Positions 53,719 through 62,768 of a stretch of 64,000 nt of DNA are shown here, piece after piece (position 1 is the first letter of the stretch; each line of letters begins with the position of its first letter). The position numbers and the translations under genes were made by a program. The DNA is from Gammaproteobacteria bacterium (GTDB taxonomy: Bacteria; Pseudomonadota; Gammaproteobacteria; Burkholderiales; Burkholderiaceae_C), in contig JAHIYE010000013.1 in the NCBI GenBank assembly GCA_018815325.1, positions 1 to 64,000 on the forward strand. Reading direction: 5' to 3'. The notes under the pieces are model-generated. The model was not told the origin of the DNA. It was given only the letters and a program-made list of their open reading frames with translations, and searched no databases.

Positions 53719-55866
53719 ATGAAGACGATCAAGTACGCACTGCAGGACGGTATTGCCACCCTCACCTTTGATGAGCCGGACTCTCCCGTCAACACCATGT
53801 GCCAGCAGTGGCATGAGGACCTGACCGCAGCAGCGGCTCAGGTGCTCAAGGACAAGGAACTCATCAAGGGCATCATCCTGGCCTCGGCCAAGTCCACCTT
53901 TTTTGCCGGCGCCGACCTCAAGGCGCTGATGCGTCTGCGCGCCGAGGATGCACCACGCATCTACACCGAAGTCGAGCAGGTCAAGAAGAACTTCCGTACG
54001 CTGGAGACGCTGGGCGTGCCTGTGGTGAGCTGCCTCAACGGCACGGCGCTGGGCGGCGGCTGGGAAGTGGCGCTGGTGGGCCACCACCGCATTGCAGTGG
54101 ACGACCGCAAGATCCAGTTCGGCATGCCCGAGGTGTCGCTGGGCCTGCTGCCCGGCGCCAGCGGCGTGACCAAGATGACGCGCCACCTGGGCCTGCTGGG
54201 TGCACAGCCCTACCTGGTGGAAGGCCGGCTCTTTGGCCCACGCGAGGCCTTCGAGCTGGGCCTGGTACATGAGCTGGTGCCTGATGCAGCGCAGCTGCGC
54301 GACAAAGCCATGAGCTGGATCATCGCCAACCCGGCAGCGCAACACCCTTGGGAAGCCAAGGACTACAAGATTCCCGGTGGTACGCCTGCCAACCCCAAGA
54401 TCGCCGGCATGCTGGCCGTGGCCCCGGCCATGCTCAAGCAGAAGACGCGTGGCCTTTACCCGGCCCCCGAGGCCATCCTGGCCTGCATGGTGGAAGGCGC
54501 GCAGGTGGACATGCCTACCGCCTTGCGGCTGGAGAGCCGCTACCTGGCCAGGCTCATGACCGGCCCCAATGCGCGGGCCATGATCAACACCTTCTTCTTC
54601 AACATGAACGCCATCAAGGCCGGCCAGTCCCGCCCCAAGGATGTGGCGAAGTACAAGCCGGCCAAGGTGGGCCTGCTGGGTGCGGGCATGATGGGTGCGG
54701 GCATTGCCTATGTGCAGGCCAGCCGGGGCATTGCCACCGTGCTCAAGGATGTGAGCCAGGTCAAGGCCGAGGCGGGCAAGGGCTATAGCGCCAGGCTCAC
54801 CCAGGCGCGTGTGGACAAGGGCCGCATGGGCCCGCATGACCAGAAGGAACTGCTGGACCGCATTCAGGCCACAGACCAGGCAGAAGACCTCAAGGGCTGC
54901 GACCTGATCATCGAGGCGGTGTTCGAAAACCGCGAGCTCAAGGCCAGGGTGACCAAAGAGGCCGAGCCCATGCTGGCAGCCGGGGGCTTCTTCGCCTCCA
55001 ACACCTCCACCCTGCCGATCTCGGGACTGGCCAGGGCCAGCGCCCAGCCGGACAAATTTGTCGGCATCCACTTCTTCAGCCCGGTGGACAAGATGAAGCT
55101 GGTCGAGATCATTCGCGGCAAACAGACCGACGACGAGACCGTGGCCCGCGCCTATGACTATGTGCAGGCCATCGGCAAGATGCCGATTGTGGTGAACGAC
55201 TCGCGCGGCTTCTTCACCAGCCGGGTGTTCGGCACCTTCGTGATGGAAGGCGCGGCCATGCTGGCCGAGGGCATTCCCGCTGCAGCCATTGAGAATGCGG
55301 GTGTGCAATGCGGCATGCCGGTGGGGCCGCTGGCTGTGCTGGATGAGACCTCACTGTCTTTAAGCGTGCATGTGATGGATCAGACCAGGGCCGACTTTGC
55401 GGCTGAAGGCACGCCCTACACACCCACGCAGGGCGAGCAGCTGGTGGAGCGCATGGTCAAGGAGCTCAAGCGCCCGGGCCGTGCGGGTGGTGGCGGCTTT
55501 TATGAATACCCGGCTGAGAAAGGCGTGAAAAAGTTTCTCTGGCCGCAGCTTCACACCCTGTTTGAAAAGGCCGATGCAAGCTGGAACATTGAAGACCTGA
55601 AGGACCGCCTGCTCTATCGCCAGGCGGTGGAAACCGCACGCTGCTTGAGCGAAGGCGTGCTGACCTCGGTGCACGAGGCCAACATCGGCTCCATCTTCGG
55701 CATTGGCTTCCCGGCCTGGACAGGTGGGGCCATGCAGTTCATCTACGGCATGGGGGTTGACGCCTTTGTAGCGCGTGCAGACGAACTGGCCAAACGCTTC
55801 GGCCCTGGCTTTGCGTTGAGCGAAGAGGTAAAAGCCAGCATTCGCAAGTTCCAGCCTGTATATTGA
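53719..55866 (+). CDS. Bifunctional enoyl-CoA hydratase / 3-hydroxyacyl-CoA dehydrogenase (FadB/FadJ type)
   Basis: Protein of 715 residues performing the middle two steps of beta-oxidation. The crotonase half carries both acid residues in GGGWEVAL and MPEVSLGLLPG. The dehydrogenase half has the NAD motif VGLLGAGMMGAGIAYV, SNTSTLPI and HFFSPVDKMKLVEII, and a C-terminal dehydrogenase domain. It starts on the base after the thiolase stop, so the two probably form the trifunctional complex. Confidence 0.95.
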   Translation: MKTIKYALQDGIATLTFDEPDSPVNTMCQQWHEDLTAAAAQVLKDKELIKGIILASAKSTFFAGADLKALMRLRAEDAPRIYTEVEQVKKNFRTLETLGVPVVSCLNGTALGGGWEVALVGHHRIAVDDRKIQFGMPEVSLGLLPGASGVTKMTRHLGLLGAQPYLVEGRLFGPREAFELGLVHELVPDAAQLRDKAMSWIIANPAAQHPWEAKDYKIPGGTPANPKIAGMLAVAPAMLKQKTRGLYPAPEAILACMVEGAQVDMPTALRLESRYLARLMTGPNARAMINTFFFNMNAIKAGQSRPKDVAKYKPAKVGLLGAGMMGAGIAYVQASRGIATVLKDVSQVKAEAGKGYSARLTQARVDKGRMGPHDQKELLDRIQATDQAEDLKGCDLIIEAVFENRELKARVTKEAEPMLAAGGFFASNTSTLPISGLARASAQPDKFVGIHFFSPVDKMKLVEIIRGKQTDDETVARAYDYVQAIGKMPIVVNDSRGFFTSRVFGTFVMEGAAMLAEGIPAAAIENAGVQCGMPVGPLAVLDETSLSLSVHVMDQTRADFAAEGTPYTPTQGEQLVERMVKELKRPGRAGGGGFYEYPAEKGVKKFLWPQLHTLFEKADASWNIEDLKDRLLYRQAVETARCLSEGVLTSVHEANIGSIFGIGFPAWTGGAMQFIYGMGVDAFVARADELAKRFGPGFALSEEVKASIRKFQPVY

Positions 55867-55926
55867 TCTCTCAGTATTGCCCCTGCCCCTCAGAGCTCGT
55901 GCACCAACACCCGTAGTGGAGACGCC

Positions 55927-57348
55927 ATGAAACAAGATCTGCCCCAAAGCCTGCGTACCGTTTTTGACGCCCAGCGCAGCGCGTTTGCCGAGGACAGCTT
56001 TCCTGATCTGTCCGGCCGGCTGGAGCGCTTGGCCCGGCTGGAAAAACTGCTGCGCGAGAACGAGGACGCTTTTGCAGAGGCGATTTCGGCCGACTTTGGC
56101 AACCGATCCAAGCATGAGACCCTGATTGCAGAAACCCTCTTCACGCTGGCCAGCATCTCGCATGTACGCAAGCATCTGAAGCGCTGGATGAAGCCGCGCC
56201 GGGTGGGGACCACATTTCACTCCCTGCCCGGCACCAGCCGCATCATCCCGCAGCCGCTGGGCGTGATTGGTATCGTCAGCCCCTGGAACTACCCGCTGCA
56301 GCTGGCGCTGGCACCGGCGGTGGCAGCCATCGCCGCGGGCAACCGGGTGCTCATCAAGCCGAGCGAGCTCACACCCAAGTTCTCTGACTTGCTGGCACGG
56401 CTCATTGCCGACTACTTCAGCGCGGATGAATGTGCTGTGGTGACCGGTGACGCCGAAGTAGCCAAGGCCTTCGTGAGCCTGCCGTTTGACCACCTGTTCT
56501 TCACGGGCTCCACCGCGGTGGGCAAGCATGTGGGCATGGCGGCTGCCGCCAACCTCACCCCCGTCACGCTGGAGCTGGGTGGCAAATCGCCAGCGATCGT
56601 GGACGCCAGCTGTGACCTGAAGGACGCTGCCGTCAAGATTGCCGCTGGCAAACTGTTCAACGCCGGTCAGACCTGCATTGCACCCGATTACGTGCTGGTG
56701 CCCGCAGCCAAGCTTGACCACTTTGTGCAGGCCTTCACCCAGGCGACGCAGAAGCTGTACCCCACGCTGGAGCACAACCCGGACTACACCAGCATCGTGA
56801 ACGAGCGTCACTTCGCCCGCCTGACGGGCTTGCTGGAAGACGCACGGGCCAATGGCGCCAGCCTCAACGAAATCAACCCGGGTGCGGAGATAGCCAACCC
56901 GGCAACACGCAAGATGCGCCCGACGCTGGTGCTGGGTGCGACGCCTGCCATGCGCATCATGCAGGACGAAATCTTCGGCCCGCTGCTGCCAGTGCTCCCC
57001 TATGAGTCAGTGGACGACGCGATTGCCTTCGTCAACGCCCGGCCGCGCCCGCTGGCGCTGTACTGGTTTGGCAAGGACAGCACCCACCGCGACAAAGTAC
57101 TGCATGAGACCATCTCCGGCGGCGTCACGATCAACGATGCGCTCTACCACATCGCCCAGGAAAACCTGCCGTTTGGTGGCGTGGGTGACAGCGGCAGCGG
57201 CGCCTACCATGGCGAATATGGCTTTCGCCTATTTACCAAAGAAAAGCCTGTGTTCGAGCAGTCCGCACTGTCGGGCACTGGCCTGCTCAGGCCACCGTTC
57301 GGCAAGCTCGCCAACAGCATCATCCGCACGCTCAAGCGCGTGATCTGA
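55927..57348 (+). CDS. Coniferyl-aldehyde dehydrogenase-like (CalB-type) aldehyde dehydrogenase
   Basis: NAD(P)-dependent aldehyde dehydrogenase of 473 residues in the class 3-like group with CalB. Motifs are VSPWNYPLQLALAPAVAAIAAGN, TLELGGKSPAIV with the general-base Glu, and FNAGQTCIAPDYVL with catalytic Cys near 250. The substrate could be coniferyl aldehyde or a medium-chain fatty aldehyde. The beta-oxidation neighbours allow either lignin side-chain or alkane-derived aldehyde metabolism. Confidence 0.9.
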   Translation: MKQDLPQSLRTVFDAQRSAFAEDSFPDLSGRLERLARLEKLLRENEDAFAEAISADFGNRSKHETLIAETLFTLASISHVRKHLKRWMKPRRVGTTFHSLPGTSRIIPQPLGVIGIVSPWNYPLQLALAPAVAAIAAGNRVLIKPSELTPKFSDLLARLIADYFSADECAVVTGDAEVAKAFVSLPFDHLFFTGSTAVGKHVGMAAAANLTPVTLELGGKSPAIVDASCDLKDAAVKIAAGKLFNAGQTCIAPDYVLVPAAKLDHFVQAFTQATQKLYPTLEHNPDYTSIVNERHFARLTGLLEDARANGASLNEINPGAEIANPATRKMRPTLVLGATPAMRIMQDEIFGPLLPVLPYESVDDAIAFVNARPRPLALYWFGKDSTHRDKVLHETISGGVTINDALYHIAQENLPFGGVGDSGSGAYHGEYGFRLFTKEKPVFEQSALSGTGLLRPPFGKLANSIIRTLKRVI

Positions 57349-57405
57349 ACGGTCACATGGCCTGTGTAAACTGCCAGCACTTTTAGCTCAAACCATCTCT
57401 CATCC

Positions 57406-58185
57406 ATGCCTGCAATCTCCAACACCCCCTCCAACAACCCTTCACACCGTCTTGCCAGCAAAGTCAGCCTCATCACCGGCGCCGCCCAGGGTATTGGCCT
57501 GGCCACGGCCCTCAAGTTTGCACGTGAGGGCGCCATCGTCATCGTCTGCGACATCAAGCAGGCAGCGGTCGATGCCGCCGTCGCCCAGTGCCGGGCACTC
57601 GGTGCCGAAGCCGAGGGCTACGTGATGGACGTCACCCAGCGCGAGATGATTGATGCCGTGGTCGCCCAAATCAAGACAAAATTCGGCCGTATCGACGTGC
57701 TGGTGAACAACGCAGGCATCACGCAGGATGCGCGCCTGCAAAAGATGACGCTGGAACAGTTTGACCGCGTGATCGACGTCAACCTGCGTGGCGTCTTCCA
57801 CTGCGCCCAGGCTGTGGCCGATACCATGGTGGCGCAAGGCAGCGGCGTGATCCTCAACGCCAGTTCGGTCGTCGGTATCTACGGCAACTTCGGGCAAACC
57901 AATTACGCGGCGACCAAATTCGGCGTGATCGGTTTCACCAAGACCTGGAGCCGCGAGCTCGGCCCCAAAGGCGTGCGCGTGAATGCCGTGGCACCCGGCT
58001 TCATCGAAACCCACATCCTCGACACCATCCCCGAGAAAGTGCTGGCCGAGATGGCAGCCCATGTGCCACTCAAACGCCTGGGCAAGCCCGAGGAGATTGC
58101 CAACGTCTACGCCTTCCTGGCCAGCGATGAGGCGAGCTACATCAACGGCACCGTGATTGAGGTCTCAGGTGGCATGACCGTCTGA
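57406..58185 (+). CDS. FabG-like short-chain dehydrogenase (3-oxoacyl-ACP reductase family)
   Basis: SDR enzyme of 259 residues. The cofactor motif [17 protein letters not shown], the catalytic Ser in [11 protein letters not shown] and Tyr167/Lys171 in YAATK are all present; the end [21 protein letters not shown] is the usual FabG ending. It may be a 3-hydroxyacyl reductase linked to the preceding fatty-acid genes rather than the housekeeping FabG. 57 nt after the aldehyde dehydrogenase gene. Confidence 0.92.
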   Translation: MPAISNTPSNNPSHRLASKVSLITGAAQGIGLATALKFAREGAIVIVCDIKQAAVDAAVAQCRALGAEAEGYVMDVTQREMIDAVVAQIKTKFGRIDVLVNNAGITQDARLQKMTLEQFDRVIDVNLRGVFHCAQAVADTMVAQGSGVILNASSVVGIYGNFGQTNYAATKFGVIGFTKTWSRELGPKGVRVNAVAPGFIETHILDTIPEKVLAEMAAHVPLKRLGKPEEIANVYAFLASDEASYINGTVIEVSGGMTV

Positions 58186-58220
58186 GGGGCTGAGGGCTGG
58201 CCGCTGCCAGTCGTCAAAAT

Positions 58221-58247
58221 CAATTAGTTGACTTTGTCAACTAATTG
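58221..58247. promoter_or_regulatory. Perfect palindromic operator at the MarR-GNAT gene start
   Basis: CAATTAGTTGAC and its exact reverse complement are separated by TTT. The right arm ends four bases before the ATG at 58252. MarR proteins bind palindromes of about this size, often with TTGAC/GTCAA cores. The site covers the place where the ribosome-binding sequence would be, so bound protein could block both transcription and translation initiation. Confidence 0.85.
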
Positions 58248-58251
58248 ATTG

Positions 58252-59220
58252 ATGATGTCAACCATGACACCATCGCCAGCCTCGGTCAACCCAACCCCCC
58301 CGTCAGACACCCTCACCCGGGCGGTGCGCAGCTTCAACCGCTTTTACACACAGCGTATCGGGGTACTGTCGTCTTACCTGGGCAGCGATCTTTCGCTGAC
58401 CGAGGCCCGGGTGCTGTACGAACTCTCCGGGCTAGATCAGCCCACCGCTTCCGAGCTGGGTGCCATCCTGGCGTTGGATGCCGGCTACTTGAGCCGCATC
58501 CTGCGCCGCTTTGAAAAAAAGGGCTGGCTGGCACGCGTGCCCTCACCTGCCGATGCCCGGCAAAACCTGCTGGCGCTCACCCCCAGCGGCCGAGCATTGA
58601 CCGACAGTCTGCAGAAAAAATCCGACCAGGAGACTGCGGCCCTGCTGGCCACGATGGCACCCGTTGCTCAGCACAAACTGGTGAGCGCCATGAACGAAGT
58701 TCAACGCCTGCTCACCCCCGCCAATGCGCCGCCCGCAACCCGTACGGTTGTGCTGCGCGATCCCCAGCCTGGCGACATGGGCTGGGTGGTGCAGCAGCAC
58801 GGTGAGATTTACGCCACCGAATACGGCTTCAACAACGCGTTCGAAGCCCTCGTGGCGGAGCTGGTCGCCAGGTACCTGAAGAACTTCCAGCCCGATTTTG
58901 AGAAGTGCTGGATTGCCGAACTGGAGGGCAAGCGCGTGGGCGCCGTCTTTGTTGTCCGCAAATCTGCCACCGTGGCCCAGCTGCGCATGCTGATCCTCAC
59001 GGCGGAAGCGCGTGGACTCGGTCTGGGTGGGCGATTGACAGATGAATGCATCGCCTTTGCCCGCAGCAAGGGCTACAAGAAAATGAGCTTGTGGACCAAT
59101 AGCTGCCTCGATGCCGCCCGGGCCATCTATGCCAGACGGGGTTTCCAGCTCACAGACAGTGAGCCTTATTCAGACTTTGGGTGCTCGCTCGTGAGCGAAA
59201 CCTGGGAGTTACGCCTGTAG
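58252..59220 (+). CDS. MarR-GNAT fusion regulator/acetyltransferase
   Basis: Two-domain protein of about 322 residues. Residues 15-150 form a MarR winged helix (SLTEARVLYELSGLDQPTASELG, DAGYLSRILRRFEKKGW, RVPSPADARQNLLALTPSG). Residues 160-322 form a GNAT acetyltransferase (VAQLRMLILTAEARGLGLGGRL, with the acetyl-CoA loop, and ARAIYARRGFQLTDSEPY). The combination is a known architecture. ATGs at 58252, 58255 and 58264 are in frame; no ribosome site precedes them because a palindrome occupies that space. It probably represses its own gene. The acetylated target is unknown. Confidence 0.92.
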   Translation: MMSTMTPSPASVNPTPPSDTLTRAVRSFNRFYTQRIGVLSSYLGSDLSLTEARVLYELSGLDQPTASELGAILALDAGYLSRILRRFEKKGWLARVPSPADARQNLLALTPSGRALTDSLQKKSDQETAALLATMAPVAQHKLVSAMNEVQRLLTPANAPPATRTVVLRDPQPGDMGWVVQQHGEIYATEYGFNNAFEALVAELVARYLKNFQPDFEKCWIAELEGKRVGAVFVVRKSATVAQLRMLILTAEARGLGLGGRLTDECIAFARSKGYKKMSLWTNSCLDAARAIYARRGFQLTDSEPYSDFGCSLVSETWELRL

Positions 59221-59342
59221 CGCTGATGCTGGCCGGCAAGCCCAAGCCCCAGGCTGAGCTTGCCTTGCAAAGGACATCATGTACGTAAATGTTCGTACAC
59301 CCCGCACCTGGAAACGCCCATGTCGGGATGGATAATCGAGCC

Positions 59343-59966
59343 ATGTCCCTAGCCGCCCCAGAGCCCTCCGCCCCTCCAGCCATGGAGCTGCGCCCCAGGC
59401 CTGCGAGCCTGGCCGATCTGTTCTGGTCATTCACCTGGCTGGCGCTGCAGGGTTTCGGCGGCGTGCTTGCCGTGGTGCAGCGTGAGTTGGTAGAAAAAAA
59501 GCAGTGGCTCACGCATGAGGAGTTCGTGGAGGATTGGTCGGTGGCCCAGGTGCTGCCTGGCCCCAACGTGATCAACCTCGGCCTCATGATCGGCGACCGC
59601 TACTTTGGCCTGCCTGGCGCCATGGTTACGCTGGCGGGCCTGCTGCTGTTCCCGCTGCTGCTGGTGCTGACCATCGCCGCCATCTTCGCCGGCATTTCCG
59701 ACTACCCGGCAGCGCAAGGCGCGCTGCGCGGCATGGGTGCAGTAGCTGCGGGGCTGATCACGGCCACAGGCTTCAAGCTGGTGGCTGCGCTGAAAAAGAA
59801 CGTCATGGGCATGACGGTCTGCTGGCTCGCCGCAGCGGCCACCTTTGCCTGCATTGCCATCGTACGTATTCCACTGGCCACGGTGCTGCTGCTCGTGGGC
59901 GGCGCCAGTTGCGTCTGGGCCTACCGCCAGCTCGGCCTGATCCAGAACCAGGCGGCGGGCAAATGA
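59343..59966 (+). CDS. Chromate transporter, short-chain ChrA-type, first half
   Basis: Membrane protein of 207 residues with about five to six helices and the chromate transporter domain: FWSFTWLALQGFGGVLAVVQRELVEKKQWLTHEEF, then PGPNVINLGLMIGDRYFGLPGAM. Half-size ChrA proteins work as pairs. The next gene is the partner and overlaps it by four bases (ATGA). Members export chromate or carry sulfate-like oxyanions. Start ATG at 59343; the frame opens at 59289. Confidence 0.9.
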   Translation: MSLAAPEPSAPPAMELRPRPASLADLFWSFTWLALQGFGGVLAVVQRELVEKKQWLTHEEFVEDWSVAQVLPGPNVINLGLMIGDRYFGLPGAMVTLAGLLLFPLLLVLTIAAIFAGISDYPAAQGALRGMGAVAAGLITATGFKLVAALKKNVMGMTVCWLAAAATFACIAIVRIPLATVLLLVGGASCVWAYRQLGLIQNQAAGK

Positions 59967-60541
59967 CGCTCGTGCTCAACCTCAGTCTGGCGGACTGGAT
60001 TGCCCTGTTCATGCATTTCGCCTCCCTGTCGCTGCTGGCCGTGGGCGGCGCCATTACGACCACGCCGGACATGCACCGCTTTCTGGTGTCTGAGCACAAC
60101 TGGATGACCGAGAGCCAGTTCACCTCCTCCATCGCACTGGCGCAGTCCTCCCCCGGGCCGAACGTGTTGTTTGTGGCCCTCATGGGCTGGAACGTGGGCC
60201 TGAACGCGGGTGGTTATGGCTTTGCGCTGATGGGCGTGTTCATCACGATGCTGGGCATCATGCTGCCCAGCTCCATGCTGACTTACTTTGCAGCGCGCTG
60301 GGGCCACCAGAATCGCGAGATGCGGGCTGTGCGGGCCTTCAAACAAGGCATGGCGCCCTCCGTGGTGGCGCTGCTGATTGCCACCGGCTGGGTGCTGACC
60401 GCAGCCCATGACAAGCCTGCCACCGACTGGCCGCTGTGGTTGCTGACAGCCGCCACCGTGGTGATCGTCACACGCACCAAGCTGCATCTGCTGTGGCTGC
60501 TGGGTGCTGGCGCCTTGCTGGGTGCACTGGGCCTGGTCTAG
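59963..60541 (+). CDS. Chromate transporter, short-chain ChrA-type, second half
   Basis: Membrane protein of 192 residues with the second chromate transporter domain: HFASLSLLAVGGAITTTPDMHRFLVSEHNWMTESQFTSS and AQSSPGPNVLFVALMGWNVG. It overlaps the first half by ATGA, so the two are made together and likely form a heterodimer with opposite topologies. Convergent with the small lipoprotein gene. Confidence 0.9.
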   Translation: MTLVLNLSLADWIALFMHFASLSLLAVGGAITTTPDMHRFLVSEHNWMTESQFTSSIALAQSSPGPNVLFVALMGWNVGLNAGGYGFALMGVFITMLGIMLPSSMLTYFAARWGHQNREMRAVRAFKQGMAPSVVALLIATGWVLTAAHDKPATDWPLWLLTAATVVIVTRTKLHLLWLLGAGALLGALGLV

Positions 60542-60571
60542 GGCCACGCCCGAGACGCTTGCGGCTGAAGC

Positions 60572-60916
60572 TTAGCGCGGGCTCTCGAAGAATACGTAGC
60601 TCGTCGAATAATCGCTGAACTCGAAATACACCTTCTTCTCGCCCGGGTCGACCTGGAAGTTGAGGTTTTCGTCCAGCACACCGTAGCCGAAACGGTAAGG
60701 CCGGGGGCTGCCATCGTCCGTACCCATGGCCGTGCTGAGCTTGTCGATCTTCAAGAAGCGCCGCACCAGGGTATTACCTGCATAGATCTCCAGAACGCCA
60801 TTGGTGCCCGTCCAGTTCTGGATGTTGCGGCTGATCTTGTTTTGCTGCTCCTGGGTGCATCCAGCCCCTGCCAGTATTGCGAAGACAGCTATTAAATATA
60901 TAGCGATTCGGGACAT
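60572..60916 (-). CDS. Small lipoprotein with repeat-encoded signal peptide
   Basis: Lipoprotein of 114 residues. The signal peptide is IAIYLIAVFAILAGAGC with lipobox AGAGC (Cys20). The mature part is hydrophilic, with LEIYAGNTLVRRFLKIDKL, FGYGVLDENLNFQVDPGEKKVYFEFSDYSTSYVFFESPR. Nearly the entire signal peptide, from Ile4 to Cys20, is encoded by repeat copy F, and AGAGG stands ahead of the ATG. Function unknown. Upstream is rlmB, 14 nt away on the same strand. Confidence 0.85.
   Translation of the reverse strand: MSRIAIYLIAVFAILAGAGCTQEQQNKISRNIQNWTGTNGVLEIYAGNTLVRRFLKIDKLSTAMGTDDGSPRPYRFGYGVLDENLNFQVDPGEKKVYFEFSDYSTSYVFFESPR
60856..60906 (-). repeat. Dispersed 51-nt repeat, copy F (signal peptide of a lipoprotein)
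   Basis: On the minus strand the head is TCGCTATATATTTAATAGCT and the tail is GTCTTCGCAATACTGGCAGG followed by GGCTGGATGCA. It lies wholly in the lipoprotein gene at codons 4-20. The TGC of the lipobox cysteine comes from the tail end, at the place where other copies have GGCC. Confidence 0.86.
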
Positions 60917-60930
60917 GATCCTCTTTCTGT

Positions 60931-61665
60931 TCAGCTGCGCTGACGCAAGGCTTCGTACAAACAGACGCCGCTGGCCACCGACACATTGAGGCTTTCCACC
61001 GCGCCGCGCATGGGAATGCTTACCAGCTCGTCGCAGGTCTTGCGGGTGAGCTGGCGCATGCCGGAGCCTTCGGCCCCCAGCACCAGGGCCACCGGGCCCT
61101 TGAGGTCCACCTGGTAGACGGTCTTGGGGGCATCGTCGCTGGTGCCGATGCACCAGATGTTGCGCTCCTTGAGCTCGCCCAGCGTGCGGGCCAGGTTGGT
61201 CACCATGAAATAGGGCATGGTCTCGGCCGCCCCGCTGGCCACCTTGGCCACCGTGGCATTGATGCCGGCAGCATGGTCCTTGGGCGCAATCACCGCATGG
61301 GCGCCCGCGCCATCGGCCACCCGCAGGCAAGCCCCCAGATTGTGCGGGTCGGTCACACTGTCAAGCACCAGCAACAGCGGTGGCTCCTTGATGCTGTCAA
61401 GCAGATCGTCGAGCGAGGTGACCTGCGCCACAGGCTCCACCCGTGCAGCCACGCCCTGATGCCCATGGCTGCCACAGAGCTTGGCCAGACGCAGGCCATC
61501 AGCCTCAATCAGGCGGGCACCCGCCTCGTTGGCCCGCTCCAGGAACTGGCGCATGCGTGCATCGCGCCGGCTCGACTCGTAATAAATCTCGATGATGGAT
61601 TTGGGCGCCGTCTTGAGGCGTACACCCACGGCATGAAAGCCGAAAAGAACTTTGGGGGAGGACAT
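60931..61665 (-). CDS. rlmB: 23S rRNA 2'-O-methyltransferase RlmB
   Basis: SPOUT-class enzyme of 244 residues that methylates the ribose of G2251 in 23S rRNA. The N-terminal substrate-binding part contains [12 protein letters not shown]. The three SpoU motifs are [28 protein letters not shown] and [22 protein letters not shown]. It is followed closely by the small lipoprotein gene. Confidence 0.95.
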   Translation of the reverse strand: MSSPKVLFGFHAVGVRLKTAPKSIIEIYYESSRRDARMRQFLERANEAGARLIEADGLRLAKLCGSHGHQGVAARVEPVAQVTSLDDLLDSIKEPPLLLVLDSVTDPHNLGACLRVADGAGAHAVIAPKDHAAGINATVAKVASGAAETMPYFMVTNLARTLGELKERNIWCIGTSDDAPKTVYQVDLKGPVALVLGAEGSGMRQLTRKTCDELVSIPMRGAVESLNVSVASGVCLYEALRQRS

Positions 61666-61692
61666 GGGGGGATTATCCCCTGTGCGCCCTGT

Positions 61693-62082
61693 TCAGGATT
61701 GCGCGCAGGCAAGATTGACGATCTGCCTTGCAATCGTGTTGGGTGTGGCGTAGTTCCAGCTCATGGGGCCGTGCTCGGAGCTCACCAGTTCGCCCTCGCC
61801 CATGTGTTGCGGGTGGTCGGAAGAATAGCTGCGGCGAATACGACGTCCCTTGCAATCAACCTCGATCAGGTCTTTTGACGACAGCACCTTCACCGAACCT
61901 GCAAACTGGGCACTCGTGTGGTCCCGCAACAGCCAGATCATCACATGGGAATCAACTTTCCTGGTCATCTCCGAATCGATGTAGAAAACCGACGACTCCG
62001 TGGTAGAGATTCTCACCCAGTCTGCCATTGCCTGACTGCAACTCAAAGTCAGCAGCAGCGACAAAATCAGCTTGTTTTTCAT
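61693..62082 (-). CDS. Small exported protein (surface-adhesin E-like)
   Basis: Exported protein of 129 residues with signal peptide LILSLLLTLSCSQAMADW. The mature part is beta-rich: RISTTESSVFYIDSEMTRKVDSHVMIWLLRDH, then KDLIEVDCKGRRIRRSYSSDH and a C-terminal Cys, in the manner of the surface-adhesin protein E domain. ATG at 62082 has GAGGG in front. It lies 11 nt after the ABC ATPase gene on the same strand. Confidence 0.78.
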   Translation of the reverse strand: MKNKLILSLLLTLSCSQAMADWVRISTTESSVFYIDSEMTRKVDSHVMIWLLRDHTSAQFAGSVKVLSSKDLIEVDCKGRRIRRSYSSDHPQHMGEGELVSSEHGPMSWNYATPNTIARQIVNLACAQS

Positions 62083-62093
62083 ACCCTCAATTA

Positions 62094-62768
62094 TCAAGCC
62101 ACCGCCACCTGCCCCGCTTCAATCGTGATGCGTCGCTCGCATCGTTCGGCAATGGCCCGGTCATGCGTGACCAGCACGAGCGTGGTGCCCTGCTCGCGAT
62201 TCAGGTCGAACATCAGCTCCATGACCTTCTCCCCGGTGGCGAAGTCCAGGCTGCCGGTGGGCTCATCGGCCAGCAACACCGAGGGCTGCACCACAAAGGC
62301 CCGCGCCAGCGCCACACGCTGCTGCTCACCGCCACTGAGCACCTTGGGGTAGTGGCCCAGGCGCTGAGCCAGCCCCACGCGCTCCAGCATCTCGGTGGCG
62401 GCCTTGCGGGCATCCTTGCGGCCGGCCAGCTCCAGCGGCAGCATCACATTCTCCAGGGCGGTGAAGTTACCCAGCAACTGAAAGCTCTGGAAGACAAAAC
62501 CGATTTTTTGCGCCCTCAGGGCGGCACGGTCGTCTTCATCGAGGGCAAACATGTCCTGGCTGTCGATCCGCACCGTGCCACGCGTGGGCGTGTCCAGCCC
62601 GGCAATGATGGACAGGAGCGTGCTTTTGCCCGAGCCGGAGGCGCCCACAATGGCGGCAGTCTCCCTGGGCTGCAGGGCGAAATCAATATCGCGCAAAATG
62701 TCGAGAGTACCGGTGGAGTCGGTAACGGACTTGAAAACGTGCTCCACGGCAATAATTGGATCAGGCAT
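62094..62768 (-). CDS. ybbA: ABC transporter ATPase, LolD/YbbA type
   Basis: ATPase of 224 residues. Walker A GASGSGKS near residue 40, Q-loop FVFQSFQLL, signature LSGGEQQR, Walker B VLLADEPTG and the H-loop VTHD are intact. In E. coli YbbA is next to a permease gene (ybbP); none is here. The gene is head-to-head with tesA, as in many proteobacteria, and the two start codons overlap by two bases (CATG at 62766-62769). The frame extends beyond the start on this strand, but MPDPIIAVEHVFK is the family N-terminus. Confidence 0.9.
   Translation of the reverse strand: MPDPIIAVEHVFKSVTDSTGTLDILRDIDFALQPRETAAIVGASGSGKSTLLSIIAGLDTPTRGTVRIDSQDMFALDEDDRAALRAQKIGFVFQSFQLLGNFTALENVMLPLELAGRKDARKAATEMLERVGLAQRLGHYPKVLSGGEQQRVALARAFVVQPSVLLADEPTGSLDFATGEKVMELMFDLNREQGTTLVLVTHDRAIAERCERRITIEAGQVAVA

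Noticed and set aside
53632-55308. A 558-codon open frame antisense to the FadB-like gene, and a 483-codon one antisense to the aldehyde dehydrogenase
   Set aside because: Both are shadow frames of strongly coding GC-rich genes, rich in His, Arg and Gln, with no recognisable domain.
58221-58247. Treating the palindrome near 58.2 kb as a terminator of the FabG-like gene
   Set aside because: The stem is AT-rich and not followed by a T-run, and it sits next to a MarR gene start, so an operator is the better reading.
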